From Bordetella petrii (GTDB lineage: Bacteria; Pseudomonadota; Gammaproteobacteria; Burkholderiales; Burkholderiaceae_B): a stretch of 60,014 nucleotides of DNA. The stretch's first letter is position 1, and the number at the start of each line of letters is the position of its first letter. Both the position numbers and the translations under genes were made by a program. Shown here piece by piece: positions 49,611 to 59,919 of this stretch. The notes under the pieces were generated by a model, which was given only the letters and a program-made list of their open reading frames with translations, was not told the DNA's origin and did not search any database. The DNA is taken from the NCBI GenBank assembly GCA_017745595.1, contig WMBV01000009.1:1-60014 (forward strand). The letters run 5' to 3'.

Positions 49611-50828
49611 TCAATGATCGTGGTTGCTGGCGGCGAAACCCGCCGCGTTCAGGGCCCTGATGACTTCCTGGATGTGCTCGGGCCCGCGCGTCTGCAGCAC
49701 GAAGTCCACTTCGACATTGCGTACCGGCAGCGCCGTGAAGGCGCGCTGGTGGTGCACTTCGGTGATGTTGGCCTGAGCGTCGGCGATCAGTTTGGTGGCG
49801 TGCGCCAGGGCGCCCGGCAGGTCGCGCAGGTCGACCCGGATGCGGGCCAGACGGCCGGCCCGCACCATGCCGCGCTCGATCAGTTCGCCCAGCATCAGCG
49901 GATCGATGTTGCCGCCCGTCAGTACCAGGGCGATGCGCTTGCCGCGGAAGCGATGGCCGCCGGCCGCCTGGTCGTGCAGCAGCGCCGCCAGGCCGGCCGC
50001 GCCGGCGCCCTCGACCACCGATTTCTCGATTTCGAGCAGCACGACGATGGCATGTTCGATGTCGGCCTCGCTGACCAGCTCGATGCGGTCGACCAGCCGG
50101 CGCACGATTTCCTGGGTAAGGGTGCCGGGCGATTTGACCGCGATGCCTTCGGCGATGGTGTAGTGGCCGGACGCCATGGGCACGCCCTGGATGGCCGCAT
50201 ACATGGACGGAAAGCGTTCGGTCTGCACGCCCACGATCTCGATGCCGGGCTTGATGGCGCGCGCCGCCGTGGCGATGCCGCTGATCAGGCCGCCGCCGCC
50301 GATGGCCAGCACCAGGGTGTCCAGGCCGGGCTGGTCTTCCAGCATTTCGAGCGCCAGCGTGCCCTGCCCGGCGATGACGGCCGCATCGTCGTAGGGGTGG
50401 ATCATGGTCAGGCCGCGTTCGCGGGCCAACTGATAGCCGTGGGCCTGCGCGTCGTCGAACGTATCGCCGTGCAGCACGACCTCGGCGCCGAAGCGCCGCG
50501 TATTGGCCACCTTGACCGTGGGGGTGAAGCGCGGCATGACGATGACCGCGGGCACGCCCATGCGCTGCGCGTGGTAAGCCACGCCCTGGGCATGGTTGCC
50601 CGCCGACACGGCGATGACGCCCGCGGCGCGCTCGGCCGGGTTGAGTTCGAGCATGCGGTTGAGCGCGCCGCGCTCTTTGAACGAGGCGGTGAACTGCAGG
50701 TTCTCGAATTTCAGCCAGACCTCGGCGCCCAGGATGTCGGACAGGGTGCGCGAATGCGTGAACGGGGTCTTGAGCACCTGCCCCTGCAAGCGGGCACGGG
50801 CGGCTTGGATGGCGGCGAGATCGATCAC
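49611..50828 (-). CDS. Threonine dehydratase (PLP-dependent, with C-terminal ACT domain)
   Basis: 405 residues from GTG 50828, with an AGGGA site about seven bases upstream; the longer frame adds no homologous sequence. The PLP lysine is in FTASFKERGAL, the glycine-rich phosphate loop is AIGGGGLISG, and LTGGNIDP is the C-terminal catalytic-domain marker. A single ACT domain (about 330-405, LARIRVDLRDLPGALAHAT) follows. This is the shorter, TdcB-like class rather than the ~510-residue IlvA with two ACT-like modules. It converts threonine to 2-oxobutyrate, a feeder of the isoleucine pathway whose ilvBHC operon lies 6 kb away. Confidence 0.92.
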   Translation of the reverse strand: MIDLAAIQAARARLQGQVLKTPFTHSRTLSDILGAEVWLKFENLQFTASFKERGALNRMLELNPAERAAGVIAVSAGNHAQGVAYHAQRMGVPAVIVMPRFTPTVKVANTRRFGAEVVLHGDTFDDAQAHGYQLARERGLTMIHPYDDAAVIAGQGTLALEMLEDQPGLDTLVLAIGGGGLISGIATAARAIKPGIEIVGVQTERFPSMYAAIQGVPMASGHYTIAEGIAVKSPGTLTQEIVRRLVDRIELVSEADIEHAIVVLLEIEKSVVEGAGAAGLAALLHDQAAGGHRFRGKRIALVLTGGNIDPLMLGELIERGMVRAGRLARIRVDLRDLPGALAHATKLIADAQANITEVHHQRAFTALPVRNVEVDFVLQTRGPEHIQEVIRALNAAGFAASNHDH

Positions 50829-50877
50829 GATTGGGTCCCTGTGGAAAGACAGCCCGGCCGGGGCGGCATGGACGGCT

Positions 50878-51600
50878 TCAGCGCACCGGCAGGAAATTGA
50901 AGAACAACAGCCCCTGCGCATAGTTGATGCCGACACGCCGGGCGTTTTCGCCCAGCAGGTTGGCGATGAGGTCGAGCCGGCCGATGATGGCGCCGAATTC
51001 GCGCTCGAAGCTCAGGTTGGTGGCCGCGGGCGATATTTCGTTGGCAAGCAGCAAGAGCCGGCCTTCAGAGTCGCGGCGCGAAGCCAGCAGCCACGCGGCC
51101 GCCTCGACGTTGCGGGCTGCATTGTAGATCCGCTGGCCGTCCAGCACATCCGACAAATACATGCGGGTCTTGTCATTATGAGCCGCGATCAGGGTATCGG
51201 CCAAGCCGTAGATGAAGGCGGCGACGCGGTCGCGCGCGTAGGCCGGGTCCAGCGACACCGCCAGGATCTGGATATCGCGCAGGCCCTGCAACCCCGGCGG
51301 CGGGGTGCGGTTTTCTATCATGAGGCGCACCCGCGCCACGGCGGCGGCCTGGTTGGCCTGGCCGGCCTTGCGCCATTCGCGCGGATTGCGGCTGTAGAGC
51401 TTGTCGAGCAGGGTGTACAGGCTGGCGAGATTGTCGCGGATTTCCAGCGTGACCGTCCGGTTGAAATCGGTTTGCGCGAACTGGTCCATGGACATTTCTT
51501 CGTTGCGCGGGCCATGGGCCGCCGGCTGCGAGACACAGCCCGCCGCCGCGCCCAGTACGCAGCCCGCCGTGATCCAGGCGGCCAGCCGTGGCGCGATCAT
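50878..51600 (-). CDS. Conserved lipoprotein of unknown function
   Basis: 240 residues. A lipobox GAAAGC places the lipidated cysteine at residue 22, followed by VSQ. The mature domain is helical (EIRDNLASLYTLLDKLYSRNPREW, AAFIYGLADTLIAAHNDK, AARNVEAAAWLLASR). Similar lipoproteins sit beside pnp in related betaproteobacteria, as I recall, but no function is known. It starts about 90 bases downstream of the pnp terminator, so it is probably a separate transcript. Confidence 0.8.
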   Translation of the reverse strand: MIAPRLAAWITAGCVLGAAAGCVSQPAAHGPRNEEMSMDQFAQTDFNRTVTLEIRDNLASLYTLLDKLYSRNPREWRKAGQANQAAAVARVRLMIENRTPPPGLQGLRDIQILAVSLDPAYARDRVAAFIYGLADTLIAAHNDKTRMYLSDVLDGQRIYNAARNVEAAAWLLASRRDSEGRLLLLANEISPAATNLSFEREFGAIIGRLDLIANLLGENARRVGINYAQGLLFFNFLPVR

Positions 51601-51688
51601 TTGCGGGGAATCCCTGTGCCGGTCAATGTGTTCTCCGTGATGGCGCCGGCAACGCGCCGGCGCGTCAAGAATTTACCGTATAAGCAAC

Positions 51689-51716
51689 AAAAACGGCACC
51701 TTGCGGTGCCGTTTTT
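51689..51716 (-). terminator. Rho-independent terminator of pnp
   Basis: A 12-base stem (AAAAACGGCACC with GGTGCCGTTTTT) and a TTGC-type tetraloop lie 20 bases after the pnp stop codon. The minus strand ends in a T-tract formed by the stem foot. The hairpin is nearly symmetric and could act on both strands. Confidence 0.9.
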
Positions 51717-51735
51717 GCCTTAAGAAACGTAAAGC

Positions 51736-53892
51736 TTATTCAGCTTGCGGTTCCGATTGCGCGGTGGCTTCGCCGCCCGCCTGTTGCTGCTCGATGCCGC
51801 CGATGGCCTTGACGGACAGGCGCAGGCGGCCCTTGTCGTCGGCCTCGATGACCTTGACGCGGACTTGCTGGCCGACCTTGAGCACATCGTTGATGTTGGC
51901 GATGCGGTAGTTGGCGATTTCCGAGATGTGCAGCAGGCCGTCGCGGCCCGGCAGCACTTGCACGATGGCGCCGAAGTCGAGCAGGCGCAGCACCGAGCCG
52001 TCGTAGACCTGGCCGACTTCGACATCGGCGGTCAGTTCGACGATGCGGCGCTGGGCTTCCTTGGCCTGGGCCTCGTCGACGCTGGCGATGACGATGGTGC
52101 CGTCATCGGAGATGTCGATCTGGGTGCCGGTTTCTTCGGTCAGGGCGCGGATAGTGGCGCCGCCCTTGCCGATGACGTCGCGGATTTTCTCGGGGTTGAT
52201 CTTGATGGTCAGCATGCGCGGAGCAAAGGCCGACAGTTCGCCGCGCGAACCTTCCAGGGCGTCGCGCATCTTGCCCAGGATGTGCAGGCGGCCTTCGCGG
52301 GCCTGGGCCAGCGCCACTTGCATGATTTCCTTGGTGATGCCCTGGATCTTGATGTCCATTTGCAGCGCGGTGATGCCGTTCTGGGTGCCCGCCACCTTGA
52401 AGTCCATGTCGCCCAGGTGATCTTCATCGCCCAGGATGTCGGTCAGGACGGCGAACTTGCCATCGTCGAGGATCAGGCCCATGGCCACGCCGGCCACGTG
52501 ATCTTGCAGGGGCACGCCGGCGTCCATCATGGCCAGCGAGCCGCCGCACACCGACGCCATCGACGACGAGCCGTTGGATTCGGTGATTTCGGAAACCAGG
52601 CGGATGGTGTATTGGAAGTCTTCGTGCGCGGGCAGCAGCGACACCAGGGCCCGTTTGGCCAGGCGGCCATGGCCGATTTCGCGGCGCTTGGGCACGCCGA
52701 TGCGGCCGGTTTCGCCGGTGGCGAAGGGCGGCATGTTGTAGTGCAGCATGAAGCGGTCGCGGTATTCGCCCATGAGCGCGTCGATGATCTGCTCGTCTTG
52801 CTTGGTGCCCAGCGTGGCCACGACCAGCGCCTGGGTTTCGCCACGGGTGAACAGCGCGCTGCCGTGCGCGCGGGGCAGCACGCCCAGGCGTACGCTGATG
52901 GGACGCACGGTGCGGGTGTCGCGGCCGTCGATGCGCGGCTCGCCGTTCAGGATCTGGCCGCGCACGATGCGCGCTTCGAGGTCGAACAGGATGTTGTCGA
53001 CGGTGACGGCATCGGGCGCGTCTTGCCCGGCGGCGGCGGCCTGCTCGGCCAGCCCGGCGTGCACGTCGGCGTAAACATTGCGCAGCAGCGTGGTACGGGC
53101 CTGCTTCTGGCGCTCTTGGTAGGCGGCGACCAGCTTGTCTTGCGCGGCGGCCGCCACGGCGGCGATGAGGGCTTCGTTCTTGGCTTCGGGCTGCCAGTCC
53201 CAGTCGGGCTTGCCGGCGTCGCGCACCAGGTCATGGATGGCGTTGATGGCGGCCTGCATTTGCTCGTGGCCATAAACCACGCCGCCCAGCATGATGTCTT
53301 CGGACAGTTGCTTGGCCTCGGACTCGACCATGAGCACGGCGTTTTCGGTGCCGGCCACGACCAGGTCCATTTGCGACGTTTTCAGTTGCGAGGCGGTGGG
53401 GTTCAGCACGTACTGGCCGTCGACGTAGCCGACACGGGCGGCGCCGATGGGGCCGTTGAACGGGATGCCCGAGATGGCCAGCGCGGCCGAGGCGCCGATC
53501 ATGGCGGGGATGTCGGGATCGATTTCAGGATTGACCGACACGGTGTGCAGCACGACCTGCACTTCGTTGTAGAAACCTTCCGGGAACAGCGGGCGCAACG
53601 GACGGTCGATGAGGCGCGAGGTCAGGGTTTCTTTTTCGGACGGCTTGCCTTCGCGCTTGAAGAACCCGCCGGGGATACGGCCCGCGGCATAGGTTTTTTC
53701 GATGTAGTCGACGGTAAGCGGGAAGAAGGTCTGGCCCGGCTTGGCCTTCTTGGCGGCCACGACGGTGGCCAGCACGACGGTGTCGTCCACCGACACCAGC
53801 ACGGCGCCGGAGGCCTGGCGAGCGATCTCGCCCGTTTCCAGCACGACCGTATGCTGGCCGTATTGGAACGATTTAGTCACTTTATTGAACAT
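51736..53892 (-). CDS. pnp: Polyribonucleotide nucleotidyltransferase (PNPase)
   Basis: 718 residues. Two RNase PH domains (about 10-145 and 315-465) flank the alpha-helical linker; the second holds the active-site [17 protein letters not shown] region. A KH domain ([15 protein letters not shown], about 560-615) and an S1 domain ([20 protein letters not shown], about 620-690) bind RNA. The enzyme degrades RNA 3'-5' by phosphorolysis and is part of the RNA degradosome. It follows rpsO, the usual bacterial order. A Gln/Ala-rich tail ends the protein. Confidence 0.97.
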   Translation of the reverse strand: MFNKVTKSFQYGQHTVVLETGEIARQASGAVLVSVDDTVVLATVVAAKKAKPGQTFFPLTVDYIEKTYAAGRIPGGFFKREGKPSEKETLTSRLIDRPLRPLFPEGFYNEVQVVLHTVSVNPEIDPDIPAMIGASAALAISGIPFNGPIGAARVGYVDGQYVLNPTASQLKTSQMDLVVAGTENAVLMVESEAKQLSEDIMLGGVVYGHEQMQAAINAIHDLVRDAGKPDWDWQPEAKNEALIAAVAAAAQDKLVAAYQERQKQARTTLLRNVYADVHAGLAEQAAAAGQDAPDAVTVDNILFDLEARIVRGQILNGEPRIDGRDTRTVRPISVRLGVLPRAHGSALFTRGETQALVVATLGTKQDEQIIDALMGEYRDRFMLHYNMPPFATGETGRIGVPKRREIGHGRLAKRALVSLLPAHEDFQYTIRLVSEITESNGSSSMASVCGGSLAMMDAGVPLQDHVAGVAMGLILDDGKFAVLTDILGDEDHLGDMDFKVAGTQNGITALQMDIKIQGITKEIMQVALAQAREGRLHILGKMRDALEGSRGELSAFAPRMLTIKINPEKIRDVIGKGGATIRALTEETGTQIDISDDGTIVIASVDEAQAKEAQRRIVELTADVEVGQVYDGSVLRLLDFGAIVQVLPGRDGLLHISEIANYRIANINDVLKVGQQVRVKVIEADDKGRLRLSVKAIGGIEQQQAGGEATAQSEPQAE

Positions 53893-53913
53893 GACGAGGA
53901 TTCCTTACAAATG

Positions 53914-53956
53914 AAAAACCGTGGCCGCCGCGACAAACGTCGCACCGGCCACGGTT
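53914..53956 (-). terminator. Hairpin between rpsO and pnp
   Basis: An 11-base stem (AACCGTGGCCG, 53917-53927, with CGGCCACGGTT, 53946-53956) with an 18-base loop lies 26 bases after rpsO, followed on the minus strand by a short T-run. In E. coli this gap holds the rpsO terminator and an RNase III cleavage hairpin that controls pnp; this structure probably serves one or both roles. Confidence 0.75.
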
Positions 53957-53982
53957 GCGTCATGGGGAGCCTGCCCCGTCGA

Positions 53983-54252
53983 TCACTTGCGCAGACCGAG
54001 TTTTTCGATCAGTGCGCGGTACGAATCGGGATTGCGGCCCTTGAGGTAGTCGAGCAGTTTGCGGCGGCGGCTGACCATGCGCAGCAGACCGCGGCGCGAG
54101 TGGTGGTCCTTCATGTGTTCTTTGAAGTGACCGGTCAGTTCGTTGATGCGGGCGGTGAGCAGAGCCACCTGGACTTCGGGGGAACCGGTATCGCCCTGGG
54201 CGCGTTGAAACTGCGCGACGATGTCGGCTTTTTTGATGTCGGCTACGGACAT
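53983..54252 (-). CDS. rpsO: 30S ribosomal protein S15
   Basis: 89 residues from ATG 54252, exactly the family length; the frame extends upstream without ribosomal character. Motifs [36 protein letters not shown] and the [10 protein letters not shown] end are invariant S15 features. S15 binds 16S rRNA early in 30S assembly and in many bacteria represses its own mRNA through a leader structure. Confidence 0.98.
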
Positions 54253-54542
54253 GAAATGACCTCTTCGGACTTGCGGCAGGGCCGAGGCGCCCAGCCGTGG
54301 TTTAAAAAAAATGGCAAAAAACCGTGATGCTTGTATTGCGTTGCACTGCTTGCTTTGAATCGCTTGCTTTGCATCGCTTGCTTTGCTTTCGCTACGATGC
54401 AATCGATACTAATTTGCCCGGCCATGGGTATAAGCCGGGCAAATCAGGCGAAGATTATAACTGATTCGCTAGAATCGCCCTATCGGGCTGCCCTACCCCC
54501 AGCCTGGCCCGCCGGCGCACGCCGGCCCACCGGAGAACCGGC
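54253..54542. promoter_or_regulatory. rpsO leader region with a short tandem repeat
   Basis: 290 bases between divergent genes. Positions 54348-54388 hold three near-identical copies of a 13-14-base unit (CGCTTGCTTTGCAT and variants). On the rpsO (minus) strand they read AAAGCAAGCGAT-like, about 100 bases upstream of the start codon, within or near the 5' leader. AT-rich sequence near 54300-54320 and 54445-54470 could hold the promoters. Confidence 0.6.
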
Positions 54543-55064
54543 ATGCTTTGTAACATCTCTCGCCTGGCCACGCGCGCCGCCGCCGTGGCAGCCGTCGGCG
54601 CGCTGGCCGCCTGCGCCAACATGACGCAGGTGCCGCCGAACACGCCGCTGGCCGACGTGTCGGCCCAGTTCGGCCGGCCCAACTTCAGCTGCCCCATCGC
54701 CGGCGGCGGCGAGCGCGTCATCTGGACCCAGCAGCCCCTGGGCCAATTTGCCTGGGGCGCCAATGTGGGCGCCGATGGCCGGGTAGACCAGGTGGTGCCC
54801 ATTCTGACCGACGCGCACTTCAAGATTCTGGCCACGGGCACCTGGACCGCCGAGCAGGTGCGTTGCGAATTCGGGCCGCCCGCCGAAATCAGCGAAGTGG
54901 GCCTGCCCAGCGTGCGCCAGGTGGTGTGGGCGTACCGCTACAAGCAATCGGGCGTGTGGAATTCGCTGATGTATGTGTACCTGGGCCGCGACGGCCAGCG
55001 CGTCACGCGCTTTCATCCGGGCCCCGACCCCATGTACGACGAAGAGCGGTTCTTCTGGCGATAG
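54543..55064 (+). CDS. Lipoprotein of unknown function, BamE/SmpA-like pattern
   Basis: 173 residues. The signal peptide ends in the lipobox GALAAC (Cys about residue 24). The mature part has two similar halves (SAQFGRPNFSCPIAGGG and RCEFGPPAEISEVGLP) that follow the pattern of SmpA/OmlA-type domains, in which a short helix ends in GxPx. YRYKQSGVWNSLMYVYLGRDG fits the beta-strands of that fold. A structural role in the outer membrane is likely, but the gene is not bamE itself. Confidence 0.75.
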   Translation: MLCNISRLATRAAAVAAVGALAACANMTQVPPNTPLADVSAQFGRPNFSCPIAGGGERVIWTQQPLGQFAWGANVGADGRVDQVVPILTDAHFKILATGTWTAEQVRCEFGPPAEISEVGLPSVRQVVWAYRYKQSGVWNSLMYVYLGRDGQRVTRFHPGPDPMYDEERFFWR

Positions 55065-55100
55065 CGCCGCCCCGGCAGCCGCCGGGGCGCGGCCCGGCGG

Positions 55101-55874
55101 TCAGTCCGCGTGCGAGCGGCGTTCTTGCTGCAAGCGCCGGGCGCGGTTCCAGCGCCAGGCCATGATCACCCAGCCCGACAGCCCATACAGCACGAACAGG
55201 CCGAACAGCACCACCGGAGGGTCGCTGGACACGAACACGAATACGGCCACCACCAGCAAAATGCCCCAGAACGGCACGCTGCGGCCCAGCGCGAAGCTTT
55301 TGCCGCTGAAGAAAGACGCATTGGACACCATGCTGACGCCGGCGTACATGGTCAGGCAGAACGCCACCCACGCCATGACGTTATCGTGAATGGGCAGCTT
55401 GTTGTCGATGGCCAGCCAGACGAACCCCGCCACCAGGGCCGCCGCCGCGGGGCTGGGCAGCCCCTGGAAGAAGCGCTTGTCGACGATCCCGATGTTGGTA
55501 TTGAAGCGGGCCAGGCGCAGCGCCGCCCCCGCCACGTACACGAACGCGGCCAGCCAGCCCCAGCGGCCCAGGTCGTTGAGAATCCATTCGTACATGACCA
55601 GCGCGGGGGCCACGCCGAACGAGGTCATGTCCGACAGCGAGTCGTACTGTTCGCCGAACGCCGACTGGGTGTTGGTCAGCCGCGCCACCCGGCCGTCCAT
55701 GCCGTCGAGCACCAGGGCCACGAAGATGGCGATGGCCGCGACCTCGAAGCGGTCGTTCATGGCCTGCACCACCGCGTAGAAACCGGCAAACAGGGCCGCG
55801 GTAGTGAATGCGTTGGGCAGCAGGTAGATGCTGCGGTGGCGATTCTCGGAATCGCGCATGGAAAAATTGGGCAT
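55101..55874 (-). CDS. pssA: CDP-diacylglycerol-serine O-phosphatidyltransferase
   Basis: 257 residues with about seven to eight membrane helices. The CDP-alcohol phosphatidyltransferase motif D-G-x2-D-G-R-x-A-R-x8-G-x3-D-x3-D is visible in LDGMDGRVARLTN, then FGEQYDSLSD. The enzyme makes phosphatidylserine, the precursor of phosphatidylethanolamine. In Burkholderiales it follows ilvC, usually with psd between; psd is not between them here. The start MPNFSMRD has an alternative at the second methionine. Confidence 0.95.
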   Translation of the reverse strand: MPNFSMRDSENRHRSIYLLPNAFTTAALFAGFYAVVQAMNDRFEVAAIAIFVALVLDGMDGRVARLTNTQSAFGEQYDSLSDMTSFGVAPALVMYEWILNDLGRWGWLAAFVYVAGAALRLARFNTNIGIVDKRFFQGLPSPAAAALVAGFVWLAIDNKLPIHDNVMAWVAFCLTMYAGVSMVSNASFFSGKSFALGRSVPFWGILLVVAVFVFVSSDPPVVLFGLFVLYGLSGWVIMAWRWNRARRLQQERRSHAD

Positions 55875-55984
55875 AGTTGCAGGTTATGGCGGCGGATAAC
55901 CGAAAGGTTAACTCATCCCGGCGGGCTTGCGGCCCGCCGCGCCTTGGAGAACGCGCCGGGGACGAGGCATCCCCCCAGAGAATG

Positions 55985-56010
55985 AAAAAAGGCATTCCCG
56001 AGGGAATGCC
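55985..56010 (-). terminator. Terminator of the ilvBHC operon
   Basis: A nine-base stem (GGCATTCCC, 55991-55999, with GGGAATGCC, 56002-56010) and a two-base separation (a GA that will open the top pair) is followed on the minus strand by a run of six Ts. It lies 165 bases after the ilvC stop, so the locus C repeat is transcribed in the ilvC 3' UTR. Confidence 0.85.
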
Positions 56011-56038
56011 CTGTAGCGTCGCAAGCGCCGTGCCCCGG

Positions 56039-56154
56039 CAGGTGCCTGACATCGAAGGGGCTAGCGGCCTGGACGTACGGTGTCTGGCACCTGCGGAGCC
56101 CGACACCTGTCCAGGATGTGCACAGGTGTCTGACTCCGCAGGTGTCAGACACCT
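56039..56154. repeat. Intergenic inverted repeat, locus C (in the ilvC 3' UTR)
   Basis: Two 32-base units at 56079-56110 and 56122-56153 are reverse complements with three mismatches, separated by 11 bases. A half-unit precedes them at 56039-56050. Relative to locus B the two arms are in the opposite order. They share the core CTGCGGAG/CTCCGCAG with locus B, while locus A carries TGGCGGGAG in that place. Because they lie before the operon terminator, they form part of the ilvBHC mRNA. Confidence 0.9.
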
Positions 56155-56174
56155 GGCGACCTGGCGCCGGGGAA

Positions 56175-57750
<1,576 letters not shown>

Positions 57751-57762
57751 GGTCGCCTCTCC

Positions 57763-59478
57763 TTACAGGTCTTCAGAGCCGAGCAGCATCTCGGTCAGCC
57801 CGCGGCCGGCCTTCACCATGGGCCACACGTTTTCGGTGCGGTCGGTGATGAAGTCCAGGAAGACCAGGCGATCCTTGTGCTTCTTGAATGCTTCGCGCAG
57901 CGCCGGCTCGACGTCGGCCGGGCGCTCGATGCGCAGCCCGACGTGGCCATAGGCCTCGGCCACCTTGACGAAGTCGGGCAGCGAATCCATGTAGGACTCG
58001 GAATAGCGCGAGCCGTAATCGATTTGCTGCCATTGGCGCACCATGCCCAGGAAGCGGTTGTTCAGGCAGACGATCTTGGGCGTCAGGTGGTACTGCTGGC
58101 AGGTGGAGAGTTCCTGGATGTTCATCTGGATGGAGGCTTCGCCGGTAATGACGGCGATGTCCGCACCCGGATTGGCCATCTGCACGCCCATGGCGTACGG
58201 CAGGCCCACCCCCATGGTGCCCAGGCCGCCGGAATTGATCCAGCGGCGCGGCTTGTCGAACTTGTAGTACTGCGCGGCCCACATCTGGTGCTGGCCCACG
58301 TCGGACGTGACGAAGGCGTCGCCGCCGGTGACTTCCCAGAGCTTTTCGACCACGTACTGCGGCTTGATGACTTCTTCGGAATTGGCGTACTTCAGGCATT
58401 CTTTGCCGCGCCACGTTTCGATCTGCTGCCACCATTTGTCGAGCGGCGCCGGCTTGGTGTCGGCGCGCGCCGCGTCGTATTGGGCGCTGAAGTCGGCCAG
58501 CACGTCTTTCACGTTGCCGACGATGGGCACGTCGACCCGCACGCGCTTCGAGATGGACGAGGGGTCGATGTCGATGTGGATGATCTTGCGGGCGTTCTGC
58601 GCGAAATGCCGCGGGTTGCCGATGACGCGGTCGTCGAAGCGCGCGCCCACCGCCAGCAGCACGTCGCAGTGCTGCATGGCCATGTTGGCCTCGTACGTGC
58701 CGTGCATGCCGGGCATGCCCACGTACTGGCGGCTGGTGCCGGCCAGGCCGCCCAGGCCCATCAGGGTGGTGGTGCAAGGCGCGCCGAGCTGTTCGGCGAC
58801 CCGGCCCAGTTCGGCCGCGGCGTCCGACAGAATGACCCCGCCGCCGGCGTAGATCATGGGGCGTTCGGCGGCCAGCAGCATCTGCACGGCCTTTTTGATC
58901 TGCCCCTGGTGGCCCTTGTTGACCGGCGCATACGAGCGCATGCTGATCTCGCCCTTGGGCGCCACGTACTTGCAGGGCTGCAGGCTGACGTCTTTGGGAA
59001 TGTCGACCAGCACCGGGCCGGGACGGCCGGTACGGGCAATGTAGAAGGCCCGGCGCATGGTTTCGGCCAGGTCTTTGACGTCGCGCACCAGGAAGTTGTG
59101 CTTGACGCAGGGCCGCGTAATGCCCACGGTGTCGCATTCCTGGAAGGCGTCTTCGCCGATGGCCGCAGTGGGCACCTGCCCGCTGATGATGACCATGGGG
59201 ATCGAGTCCATGTAGGCCGTGGCGATGCCGGTGACGGCATTGGTGACGCCCGGGCCGCTGGTGACGATGCACACGCCCACCTTTTGCGACGCGCGCGAAT
59301 AGGCATCGGCCGCATGCACGGCGGCCTGCTCGTGGCGCACCAGGATATGCTGGAATTTGTCTTGCTTGAAAATCGCGTCGTAGATGTACAGCACCGCGCC
59401 GCCGGGATAGCCGAAAACGTGCTCGACGCCTTCTTCGGCCAGGCAGCGCACGACGATATCGGCGCCTATGGTTTCCAT
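57763..59478 (-). CDS. ilvB: Acetolactate synthase large subunit
   Basis: 571 residues. The ThDP-activating glutamate is in HILVRHEQAAVHAADAY, FGYPGGAVLYIYD lies in the N-terminal domain, and the ThDP/Mg motif is VITGEASIQMNIQELST followed by CLNNRFLGMVRQWQ. FAD-binding-domain sequences (VGARFDDRVIGNP) are intact. It condenses two pyruvates, or pyruvate and 2-oxobutyrate. An AAAGGAAT site precedes the ATG. It is the first gene of ilvB-ilvH-ilvC. Confidence 0.98.
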   Translation of the reverse strand: METIGADIVVRCLAEEGVEHVFGYPGGAVLYIYDAIFKQDKFQHILVRHEQAAVHAADAYSRASQKVGVCIVTSGPGVTNAVTGIATAYMDSIPMVIISGQVPTAAIGEDAFQECDTVGITRPCVKHNFLVRDVKDLAETMRRAFYIARTGRPGPVLVDIPKDVSLQPCKYVAPKGEISMRSYAPVNKGHQGQIKKAVQMLLAAERPMIYAGGGVILSDAAAELGRVAEQLGAPCTTTLMGLGGLAGTSRQYVGMPGMHGTYEANMAMQHCDVLLAVGARFDDRVIGNPRHFAQNARKIIHIDIDPSSISKRVRVDVPIVGNVKDVLADFSAQYDAARADTKPAPLDKWWQQIETWRGKECLKYANSEEVIKPQYVVEKLWEVTGGDAFVTSDVGQHQMWAAQYYKFDKPRRWINSGGLGTMGVGLPYAMGVQMANPGADIAVITGEASIQMNIQELSTCQQYHLTPKIVCLNNRFLGMVRQWQQIDYGSRYSESYMDSLPDFVKVAEAYGHVGLRIERPADVEPALREAFKKHKDRLVFLDFITDRTENVWPMVKAGRGLTEMLLGSEDL

Positions 59479-59490
59479 GTTGTATTCCTT

Positions 59491-59568
59491 TCAGTACCGG
59501 CCCTGTTTTCCTGACCGTTGCACACCCGGATACGGCGGCAACTGAACCCGTACAGGCACCGACAGCAT
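59491..59568 (-). CDS. Possible leader peptide upstream of ilvB
   Basis: A 25-codon frame (ATG at 59568) encodes MLSVPVRVQL followed by a Pro/Gly-rich end. Its TGA stop is immediately before the ilvB ribosome-binding site. Five of its first ten residues are Leu or Val and one more Val follows, which is suggestive for the ilv operon. It has only a weak ribosome-binding site and no obvious attenuator hairpins follow it, so a chance frame is quite possible. Confidence 0.25.
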   Translation of the reverse strand: MLSVPVRVQLPPYPGVQRSGKQGRY

Positions 59569-59919
59569 GATCTGGCGCTTTGAGACTCACGGAGCCTCGC
59601 CACCCGGACACCCTGCCGACCCGGCACGCGTTCGTCGGGAACGCAGCGCAAACGCCCCTGGGGGACGCTGGAGGTCGAAATGGAAGCCTTGGCAACACAC
59701 GCTTGTGGCGCGGCCAACGGCAGTTGTTGCTGGCGCGCAGCATCCGGAATGTAGCCCGGATAGCCCGCTTGCCTGGGCGCCGGTATCGGATAGGCAGACC
59801 GGCGCAAGGGAGCAAATTTACCGCGTTGCGGCATCGGGGGCAAATCGGGGGGTCGGCGGCGGGGGTTTCGGGCCCGTTATTGCGTTTTGTTCCGTTTGTA
59901 GCCCCGTTCTGGGTCGCCC
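59569..59919. other. ilvB / FUSC divergent intergenic region
   Basis: About 350 bases between the ilvB leader and the divergent membrane-protein gene. It must contain the ilvBHC promoter (minus) and that of the membrane-protein gene (plus); an AT-patch near 59810-59825 and TTGCG...TTTGTT near 59880-59895 are candidates. Longer frames here have no protein character. Confidence 0.5.

Noticed and set aside
51745-54327. 860-codon plus-strand frame across pnp and rpsO
   Set aside because: Antisense to two universally conserved genes; its composition is that of a shadow frame.
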